This document shows positions 35,533 to 47,500 of a stretch of DNA of 64,000 nucleotides, piece by piece. Numbering within the stretch: position 1 is the stretch's first letter; the number at the start of each line of letters is the position of its first letter. A program made the position numbers and the translations under genes. The notes under the pieces are model-generated. The model did no database searches. It was not told where the DNA came from and was given only the letters and a program-made list of their open reading frames with translations. Source of the stretch: Tubulanus polymorphus. Taxonomy: Eukaryota; Nemertea; Palaeonemertea; Tubulaniformes; Tubulanidae. Where the stretch lies: NCBI RefSeq assembly GCF_964204645.1, contig NC_134032.1:10658275-10722274 (forward strand), read 5' to 3'.

Positions 35533-38500
35533 TTACACGACGAACACGCCGATCAACAAGCTAATCATCACTGTGCTGCCACCAGCAGCCACCTTGCCAA
35601 CTAAAATGGAAAGAATATGTATAAATCAGTTTCTAAACAATATACCGTACGTACCGTTTGGTGGAAAATTACGCACGTAGCAATTTAGCCAGCAAAACCT
35701 TCAAAGTTTCGTTACAACGTGCAAATTCACACGTTAAAACAACGTACAAATTACTCGTAGTGGAATGGCGCCAACTACAACCGCGGCCATCCATATTCTA
35801 TAAATGGCGGCGCGTAGTCAGGTTATTAAACAAAGCCCGCATGCGATATGCCAGTAGATAAATTCGCACGCTTATATATAGCTAATGATTCGAAACGAAC
35901 ATTTGATAAATAATGTACAAACCTCAGCATTTATCCGCAATTCGTCCTGTAAAATCAATTTTCAACAAATTACATATTTTCGCCCATCTTATTCCAATTA
36001 AACCCATCGTGATGAAATAACGGCCGTAGTATCTTAAATGGCAAGATACGAGACCACGCAAAAATCAGCTTGTTTCCCATCAGTTTCATTTTCACGTGCG
36101 TCACTTAAAAGTGAAGATATAAACGCGCAACCCCGCACGCCAGAAATCTGTTCTCGTTTCCTCTTTGTTCAAGTACAACACTCTCGAGCGCATCCCGAAA
36201 AACAAACATGATCGTTGTTTTTCACGTTTTCTCTCGCGGTCGCTACTTTTGAATTGGTACTGTGGCAGGTGAGAATTTCGGCAACGAAGTGCTTTGGCTA
36301 TCCTGATTCGAGGTCGTTGACGCCTATATCCACATTTGAAAAATAAAAGATAGTCGCCCTTCGTCACTTTTGGAATTTAGAATGAGGCTTTTTATATTAT
36401 TATTTTTTTAATAAGGTAAAAGCAAAAACCTGTCTCCATCGTCACCTTTCTAAAAATGAGTGATGAGAAACAAGGATAATTTTTGCGTGGGCTTAGATGA
36501 AGAATGATGAATACAATGGTTTATGAGTAAAACTGTAAATTTTCTACTTACCCGAAAGGTACGCAGTGTTTGGGCATCCTTTCGCAAATTGCGAAATACC
36601 AGAGGAGATGCCATTCTTAATTTGTTCGATGTTTGTATCTTTCGGTACGGTTATTCCCAACACGGAAACGATACCGTTGAACAAACGGCAGCTACCTTTC
36701 TTCGCCGACAGAGTACACGGTATTATGTTCCCGATAAAAGGCGAGCGTCCTCTGAAAATTGAAAACAAAAGCATAAGCCCTAATTTCACCGTAGACTCTG
36801 AACACCACGCAATCTAAAGCATCGCACACACAGCGGAACACAAATTCAAACATGTTCTCTCGATATTTTTTGGCTGTGTGCGCGGTGCTCCTGAAACTAA
36901 CGATGTTGGTTTCGCGAAAAAAGAAACGTCATTTCAGGAAACGAAGTTTTTTCCCGAAACAATGTTTCTTGATTCGGGGTACCACGCACATAGTCGTTAA
37001 ACATGTGAAAAAGTTTCTTTTTCGTGTTTATATCGTGCTAGGCATCCAGTCCTCGTTGGCTTAAGAAGCCTTTTAGTCAATGTACCCACAGCCCTACTGT
37101 GGCAATAGAGGATTCTACTTATGGCAGGCGAGGATCCGAGGTGTCGCTAGTAGATAGTTGGACTTCAGCATTCTATTTTGTCTATTTCAATAAAAATTTA
37201 ATGAATTTTCTCTAAAATGAATCAATTATTCATGAAAACTTTACCGATATATTGAGCAGAAGAGAAAATTCATTTTATATTCGGTAGGTCCTGTGATGAT
37301 ACATGGATTCGGGAGTCTAGAAATTCAGTTCACAGTTCATTAAAAACTTCATTTCATGAACTAATCTTGACAGCGGAAGATTACGATTACGATTACGATT
37401 ACGATTTATTTACACTCCAACCATTTCCATGGTATATGGAGGAAAACTATTACACATGTATATATACACATATTTACAAAACAACACTGAAGTGATTAAA
37501 ATTTAGAGAATGAAAACGTAACAAAATATATATACATCAATAATTTACAATACTATATATACTATTGGAGGGATCTATATACATCTAAGCCGGTCTTAAT
37601 GAATTTGGCTAAGTTGACCGTTGGGTTTTTCAGAATATCAAGGAAGACCTACTGCTCGTCACGCCACCTGGTGGGATAGCTGGTGTTGTGGGTTCCCCCC
37701 ATTTTATTTCCTAGAAGGCAATCCACCCTTGGGGCGCTATTCAGCTGATCAAGGATCGCGTTTGATCCTGCATGCTTCATCTCTCTTGCTACGACCAACA
37801 TTTTTACTCACAGCTGTCTCATTACTGGGCACATCGTCGATGTAAGAGCTCGAGCGACCGAATCCTTTTGTTCTAGCGAGGTCGCTGTAGTCAAACGTTC
37901 TACCAATTGGACCAATTCGGGCATAACCTTCGCTAGTGCGTGCACCAGGTTATAAATATCATCGGGACCAGAGCTCTGAGGCAAAGCGCACTTCATTATT
38001 TTCGCGATTTCGTTTGCGAAACACATATCAAAATCTAAAATAGAGAATTCGATTGCAGAAGTTCATAAATTTTATTGAGAACGTATTTCTAGCTAGGGAA
38101 GTTCAATTCACATGTAATACCAGCGTCAGATCTCATTTCTAAGAAACGTTATTTTGTAATATGGGACTTATTTTGTTACCGCTGATGAAAAACTTTTTTG
38201 GGTGGAATACAAGTAACTATGGATCGAAATCACTATTTGATAACTGGTGTCTTCCTATTTTGCCCCATTCAATTTCACCCCAATCCATTGCCATTTGAAG
38301 GGGTGGATAAACCTTGGTAACTTACTGAGGTCCGAATTGCTGCACATATTGTTCGTTACCATTGAGTTGAAATTGAAAGTAGATGAAATCAGTTGACACT
38401 GACCACTGTTCATTTGTTTCATACACAAGTCAACCGCATCGTATATCGGTTTCATTTTTGCAGCCCTACATTAATAACGCTAAAACTTAGGCTCTGCATT

Positions 38501-41500
38501 TTCAAATATCAAATTATGCCATACCGATAAGTTATGCAGAAATATCTGAATGGGATAGTAATTCAATTTCTATAACGCCCATTTCACTGTGAAACATTAT
38601 ATTCAACGGCAATCAATTTTCAATTGGTAATATTACCCCCAGCCTGATAGTGAATTAAGCAGCAGGCATACAATCCTACTTAACTACCATCCCCCGGCAG
38701 GGATTCGAACCTGATTGGCATCGAGACTGCAACCAACAACACGAGACCCTGGCACTTAAGCCCGAGTGCGCATGTACAGCTCATACGATGTCACTATGAG
38801 CCAATCAGAAGTCGAGTTTTATTTCAGCCCGGGTTTTTACATCTACAGTTTTGCCGTGAAATTTGCCTCAGCCATTAGACAACGAGCAAACTGATTGGTG
38901 GCGCAAGTTAATGGGCGGCAAACCTGCGCATCTACATACGTGCGCCCCGGTCTAGCGTGGCAAGTTTCTCTCCGTGGCCGAGTCTAGTATGCCATCAGTT
39001 TCGAATCCATGTCGATGAGGGATGCAAAACTACTCAGGTGAGCCGCAGAATGAAAAAAAAAGAACCAAAACGTACTTGTTACAGAAAACCCCTTGGCTTG
39101 AACTCGGGTCTTTGATCATATTCCCGGCGACGCACGCAATGGTGTTCAGATTGGTCCCACTCATTACAGAAGTTGCCAAACACGACATCATTTTCATGCT
39201 TCCTTTCATTGCACAATTCGGATCTTGCACTAATTGATGAACTGAAAACATTTCCGGTAATCAATTTATTTCAATCTATTCTTAAATTCCGTGGAAATGA
39301 ACAATAAAATGACGAATTCCAAGTTGTTAATGCTCTTTCTCAACAATGGGGAACCCGAAACGCCGGCTATCCCACCAGGCGCGACGTCAAAATTATTTCA
39401 TTTTCAATTAACTTTGAACTGGAATTTTAGACTCACTAACCCATATATCATCACAGCACCCACCAACCATACAATACTTTCATTCTTCTACTGATATATA
39501 TCGGTATAGGTTTCATTGATAATTGATACATTTTAAGAGAAAAGTTCATTCAGTTTTGATCGAAATATAGAAGAAAATCGAACGCGGAAGACCCACTATC
39601 TACTAGCGACACCTGTTGGATCCTCGCCTGCCATACGGCAAAAGGTTGAAAGCCTGTTTTGGTCGATGGCGAGTGACGTCACTAGTACAAATTCCGAGCG
39701 GTTCGAATCCCACAATACGCCAAAATCACTACGGCCGCTCTGAGCGCACATCGCATTTCAACGTTGCCGTTTAATAATTGTAAAATAACTAATAATAGTT
39801 TAAGTTTTATAAGGGTTAGAAGTACATTGTATTTACTGCTAGTGTATGTATATATCATGTACGGTTGCGAGAAATCCCTGCCCTAGTTAAACAGTAAGTC
39901 CACTAAATCTTTAAATTTTAAGTTGTTTAATGAAACTATTATTGTTTTAAATTGTTAAAACTGCAAACTATGGTTGTCGAAGATGCACCTTCTTCACATC
40001 CTTTGAAATCCTGGATAGCATCGCTGTCGGCAAAGACCTTCAGGTCTGTCTTCAACGGCACATCGCTTTGGAACAAGCGACTACTGTGTTATCAAATCTG
40101 AACTAGGTAAAAAAATGTTCCCCAAAAATAAAGACAAGTAAACGGATTAATTTAAGGTTTGAATGTTTTTGTTTATTTGTTGGTTCAAATCGAACCCTCG
40201 TCATCCTGATCTCCATAAATCTAAGAAAAGTATTCGCACACTTAAAACAATAAAATACGAGCAATAAGCAATAACATCAGACTGGAGTAAGTAACTTTAC
40301 TTAATTCACAGATACAATCCTACACAAAACAATAGCTATTCAGTGGCGGATCCACCCCTCTATTTTTACCGATGTAGCCGCAAATCTATGCGTTACTGAG
40401 TAAAAACCGAATGAAATCTTTCTATTAAGTAATGCTCAGAATGCACCTGCTTGCATCTATTTTTCCAAAAAATTTTTAGGAAGGGTCTTCGCGTTATCGG
40501 TGCTTGCTCTGGAATGGCTTACAGCCATCTGTTGTTGCTTTCATTTGCCCCCCCCCCTTCAAAATGCTGGATCCGCCCCTGAGTGCAGACAAAATGATCG
40601 ACAAAGACATACAGAACTCTAAAACAACAGTTAACAATTTAAGCAACGATAGACAAAACAGATAGCTGATTACTTTACAAACCTGTTGTCAGAACCTTAA
40701 TTATTTTTACATGATATACAGAGGACTGTTAACAATTCAACCAATGAAATTGCGATAGAGATACAGAACATACAGCTTTAACAGTAAACAATGCAACCAA
40801 TGAAATTGCGATAGAGATACAGAACATACAGCTTTAACAGTAAACCATGCAACCAATGAATTGCGATTAACTAAGACCTACGAGCAATTATCAAGTTTGA
40901 TAATTGCTCGTAGCTAAGACATACAGGACAAACAGGACTAACTTAATTGCGATAGACATACAGGACATACAGGATTAACAGTAGACAATTCAACCAACGA
41001 ATTGCGATTAACTAAGACATACAGGACTAAACCACAGGACATACAGGACTAACAGTAGACAATTCAACAACCAATGAATTGCGATTAACTAAGACATACA
41101 GGACATACAGGACTAACTTAATTGCGATAGACATACAGGACTAACAGTAAACAATGCAACCAATGAATTGCGATCGCGATCACAAAGACATACAGGACAA
41201 AACCACAGGACATACAGGACTAACAGTAGACAATTCATTAACCAATGAATTGCGATTATTTAAGAAATACAGGACTAACTTAATTGCGATAGACATACAG
41301 GACATACAGGATTAACAGTAGACAATTCAACCAACGAATTGCGATTAACTAAGACATACAGGACTAAACCACAGGACATACAGGACTAACAGTAGACAAT
41401 TCAACAACCAATGAATTGCGATTAACTAAGACATACAGGACATACAGGACTAACTTAATTGCGATAGACATACAGGACTAACAGTAAACAATGCAACCAA

Positions 41501-44500
41501 TGAATTGCGATCGCGATCACAAAGACATACAGGACAAACAGGAATAAACCACAGTAAATTGCGATAAAAAAGACATACAGGACTAACTGCAGTAAATATA
41601 TAGGGCCTTAGGAATGCAAAATTCATTCATTTTGTCATTTGTAAACATTCCACAACTTATTTCATTATGTCATTTCCAGTTTTCAAAGGGAATTTTCTTA
41701 ACTTCAGATGCCTCGAGGACATAAACATATAGAAAGATCTGTCCCAAAAAAATGTCAAGTGTCTTTCATAGTGCAATGGGCCCTGGTTTCCACGTTTATA
41801 TATCACATATAAAATTCTACAGAAACAATCAATGAATAAGTGAAAATTTACGAATAACAAACAAGACATTCAAGCAGTTGAGTAAGTTAAAATGGGACCA
41901 ATCTATATATATTATATATGGATTATACAATTTAATCAGGGACAGCCTTGAACCGAGGTTGATGTGTCCATACACTCTCTTCATACACTCTCTGAACATG
42001 CATGTATGTATACTGCTGCCAATTGATGATAAGTCAAGGATGTTGAAGTTCTAGACATGGTCAGAATCATCCAGAGACATCGGCACGCATCACAATAACT
42101 GATGATTTTGCAGTAACCTGTAACATAAAAAATCAAGCGGTAATCTATTCACAAAATATATTTTCCTGAAAGAAAAAACCTGAAATAGAGCACTATAAAC
42201 ACCAGTGCATATACATCGCTTCTTAACCTTATATATAATCGAGTAAATATATAGGTGACTAAGTGACGGTCATTATAGGCTTCTACGTTCACCATGGGAA
42301 ATGAAAATATTTCTAACGTCAGGGATTCATTCGAAACCCGATCAATAATATTCTATACAAACTATTTAGGAAATCGGGTCACAATGAAAACAAAACCACC
42401 TGATATGTTCAGGAGGAGCCTCATTGATTGGAGCACATTTCCAATGATACCATCTATGGCAATTATCACATTCAATTGAGAATGTGGACTTTTTCTTAGG
42501 ATTAGCATTGCAGTTTTTGTGGCAGACAGGGCAGGTTTCAGCAACTAACCGAGAAGGGGTTTTTTCAACTTTTGATGACAAAAGATTATCTAGTTTCAAT
42601 TTTGCTAGGTTTTGGAGGCCTGCATTTCCAGGTTGATCTATAAGAATTTCTAATTCTTTTTCAGAATTGGAATTATTGATTTCTGTAATAGGAGAACTGT
42701 TGAGATAATCATCTCTATTATTATAATCGATTACAATAGATTTTTTCTTATGATGATTATGTTCAATACGAATGTGCTTTTGAAGGAATGTTTCACTTGC
42801 ATATGAATTAATAACCCCATCTGCCCAACAAATAGCACATGAGATAGGTTTCAAAGATGAATGAGAAGTGGATATGTGCCTATCTAGTTCCCTGCGACAT
42901 GAACAAAGATATGGAGGATTTATTTTGTCTTTAATACAAAAGGAACAGACAATACTTTTTTCAAATAAAACAGACTTCGAGTCATTTTTAACAACTGGTA
43001 TTGACTTAATATCTTTTGGTTTGGTATCTTTTGATTTTTTTGGTAAGGATGATTTATTCTGACTTAAAATATCTGCTGAAAATTCGATATCATTGCCAGG
43101 ATCTGGATCAGTGGAGTCTATGGTTTCAATTTCTGATATTTTAGCTTTTTTACCTAGTTTGATAGCAGCATTTTCAACCATAGCAGAAAAGGATACACCT
43201 CTGTTAGCAGGTCTAATTATCTTTCGCCCTCCGTGTCTTGCATTCTCAGCATCTTTAGGCATTGTAACCTTAGGACAGTAAGGGTCTATCACTTCAAGTT
43301 CAGGAAGGTTTATGGCAACCTGATTGTCCTTGATTGGACCCTCAGCACGCCTATGAGCCATATTGTGAGGTTGTCGTTTGGCAGGTCGTCCGCTTATTAA
43401 CTTAATTCCACAGTGGCTTTCATTATGTAAAATACTTAGAATGTGCCCTTTCCGAGCAGCATTGATATCATTCGAGCTAGCAATGTGGGAATGATCTTTT
43501 AACTTATCAATGAGGGTAGATGAAACAGAAATATTTTGTCGAGTAAAATTGTAAGTTGGCAGAGGCTCCACAATGTGGAATTTATATGCATCAATTAAAG
43601 CCTTCGTTGTGGTTATATTGTTTTTTTGGGCAAAACAGGCAAAAAGATGTTTGCAAAAATATGGTTGTCCAATCATTATAAAAGCTTCACAAGTACATAT
43701 ACCTAGTTTCAAATTGATTAAATGGCAATTACCATCTACGTATGAAAGACAATTTTCAGGAACGATTGTAATAACGTAATTGAATAAGATACGACTGGAT
43801 ATTGAATCTAAATTTCCTATGTACCTTCGGCATTTTTTTGAAATGTCATATGAATGTTCCTCGGATATTGATACTTTATCGGGGAATCTTTCTTCTAAAA
43901 CATCAAGCTGATTGAATGTATATTGAGTATCACCATTGAAAAAATTATCATTATCTTCTAACCTATTTAAGTTCTTTCGTGAAGAACTCTTCACAACAAA
44001 CCAATTAGTTTCTTCATCATATTTTAAAATCTCATTATTCTGTAATAAATCAAAGGCTCTTTTGCAACACTTTTCTATCTTTTCAAGGTGACGTATATTC
44101 TTAACTCGTTGGTCAAGTTGCTTAAATTGGAGATTGTTCATATTTGTCGCTTTGATCTCATCATTAAAAACATTTTCAAACAGTAATCGTACAAAAGATG
44201 ATATCAGTTTATTTAGGTGTCCACTTAAGTAGACATCATCTATTTGTTTGAATTTGCGCTCAGTAATATTATCAGTTAATAGCAAAGGGTTATTTCTGTT
44301 AGATTGGTCTGACTGATAAATTGATTCAGCATTGAATGCATCAGACCAAATTTGGGAATTAAACCAATTCTTCTTTAGGTAATCAATAAATAATGTTTTT
44401 GTATCTTGCGACATAAGGTCTAAAGAAATATCATTCTCAATAAAACTAATAAATGAATTGGCTATATCAGTTCTAGAGGAAGCATCCCATGATCTCATAA

Positions 44501-47500
44501 TGCATTTGAAACCAGTTTCTAGAGGCTTGCAAAATAAGCGAAGTTCTTGATTTTCATTCATGAAGCGACGAATACACTGCAGGACATGAAAATTACATAG
44601 TACTGATTTAAGATTATTGTCAGATGCTCCTTGCTTTAGACTTGCATCTTTATCATGTTGTACAAAAGGACAAAATCTAGATGTTGATGAACATGGCTTG
44701 ATTCTGAAAAAACCATTGCCATCATTAAATATATAGAATTCAGATGGATGATTACATTTTTCGTCTTTACATGGTGTATTGGCTAGAACTAACTGGATGG
44801 TAGTTGCATGAGTAGCCCCCCCTTCATCACTACTAATTGATGCAGCAGCAATACGTCCTTCATTTTTGTTGTCTGCAAAAGTTACAAATGAAGTTTTGAA
44901 TTTCCACGAATTGAAATCATGTTTCACGTCAATACCAATGACAGATTGTCCAAAGTTGGATAAATGTTCCAGAGAACGAGGATCAGAGAGAATAATGTGA
45001 TAATTACGTTTGAGTGTGGCATCCCCTCGTTGAAATAAAAGGACAGATTCATAGTTACCCTCTAATAATTTTTCAGTATTTCTCCAATCAGAACTTAGAA
45101 TAGGTATTTCGTCTTGAGATTTCATATGTAATTTTATCGAAGATTTATCAATATATTTCAATCTATTTGAAATTTGATCTAGGGTATGGTCATGACCGGC
45201 GCCATCATTTACATTTGATACATGAAGGTTATTGTGAGCATTGGTGGCAGAAAGAACCTTCATTGCTGTGGCTTTCATCATGACTCTATTTTCATCCCAT
45301 CTATCTCTAGTAGATAAATTAGGTCGCTTTTTAATTTGTAAAGGAATATTGTCATGATATTGACCATTAAGTGGTTTGCTGAAGATTCTCCACTTGGATA
45401 AATCAGTACTAAATAATACAAGTTTTGTTGCCCAATAACACATAAAATGAGGGTGAATTAATTTTTTTGGCTCAAACTGCTGCCTTAACTTCACAGGACG
45501 ATCACGTTTATTCTTCAGCTTATAGTTGTAACAGTTGGAACAAAGTGTTTCACCATCAGCATTTTTCCTCCATTTGTTAGACATGGTAATGGAGCAATGA
45601 ATACATTGTTTATCATTTAAAACAACGTCAATTTGACATGAGGGACAATTAGTGATGTTACTGGACATATTCAACTTTGAAAGATAATATCCACATGATG
45701 ATTTACAAACTGAAGACTTTGACGAACATTTTATGAGCATTTCTGCAGCCACAAATTGAGAAGTATCCTCAACAATTGGCTCAATAAATTCAAATTTATT
45801 ATCTAATCTATGGGTTTGCCAATTCTTTTTTAATGTTAAGGAAGCTTTCATCGTTGTCTGGTTACCAACAAATGAAGGCCGCACATTCTTATGCAGACGA
45901 ACTGTTTTTGTAAAATCAAAAGTGAATCTATCGAAATAATTTTTTGTGTCAGCACCAGTCATTACTTCCCCATTTTCAACCCATTCATCACTAAGTGGAT
46001 TCTGGTTGTTGAGGTATTTCTTGATAGTGTCAATGGCTACCTGGTCATTTGTACCTTGGTCTGTACAATGAAAACTTTTATACTTCGTCTTACTGCCAGT
46101 TGAATGAAAAGCAACTTCAAGATAATGCTTTCCTCTCCTGATGCGATGGGAGATAGTAGTTTTAGAACCATTAATATGGGAAGTTAATGGTTCAGCTGAA
46201 TTTAGAGTTAATGAGGATTGAGGATTCAAAATTGAGGATGTAGATTCAGGTGTAGATTCATTATTCGAAATTGGTGTAGATTCAGGTGTAGATTTAATAG
46301 TCAAAATTGGTGCAGATTCACTATTCGAAATTGGTGTAGATTCATTAGTCAAAATTGGTGCAGATTCACTATTCGAAATTGGTGTTGATTCAGGTGTTGA
46401 TTCATTAGTCAAAATTGGTGCAGATTCACTATTCGAAATTGGTGTTGATTCATTAGTCAAAATTGCTGCAGATTCATAATTCGAAATTGGTGTAGATTCA
46501 AGTGTTGATTCATTATTCAAAATTGGTGTAGATTTAGATTTGGCTGTAGTTAAGACTGATTTGCTTTTTTTAGGGGCAATATAAGAGTCTGACATCTTTA
46601 ATTCAGAACTAGCTAGTGTATTATTTGACTCAGTTGATCGTTTATGTCTCTGTCTGCGAGATAATCGTGATATCTTAGAGAAAGTAGTACTATTAGCAGT
46701 AGGTTGAGATGACTTTGAGAAGAGTTGAGTAATATCAATTAGATGTTTCATAAGCCAATTAATCAATATCAATCTAACAAAATCAGAATAGTTAGAAATG
46801 TTCTTAAGATAAGATAATTCATTGGGAGATGAAAATACACTTGAAATATCCTTTTCATAATAGGTTGCAATGCAAGCACCAATTAATGTAGCAGGGCCAC
46901 AGACAGATGAACATGATTGGAGTGGGTAATAACTAGTACAATTATTACTACATACATGCACTGAATTTTCAGTAACAAAATGAGGATCATGGAGGTGGAT
47001 ATAAACAGGATCAGGGCAATTCAAACCTTTCAAAACAGATCTTAAATGATTTTTAAATTCCCTTGGACAATCCCATGCTAGTGTATCAGCATAACACAGT
47101 TTGTTACTTTTTGGGTAAAAAACTGCTAGTGCATAATGATTGGCAACAACATGTCCATAAGAATTTAGAAATACGAAATCGTTTTGGGTGCCAACATGCA
47201 GGAAAAAAATTAGTTTATCACAACTTATGAGTGGATTAGGACCGAATCTTTTATATAAATTTGAAACATATTTCTTAGCATCAAATGTAAGTGGCATCAT
47301 AAATGCATGAATATTACAGTACTGTTCATTTATCATAGATGCAAAAGCATTTAACACAGATCCTTCAAACCATTTTTGATTAGTCATCGTCTGAAGTTCT
47401 GATACAGATACGCTATTATTATTACCAACTGGAAATTGTTGAGAGGGTTTTAAGGAAAAGAGCATATTTGAAAATGCTTGAATCTGTTCCCAATCGACTG

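Noticed and set aside
40590-41600. CRISPR-like array inside the transposon
   Set aside because: The repeat spacing is irregular and the interspersed segments repeat too. It fits a subterminal transposon array.
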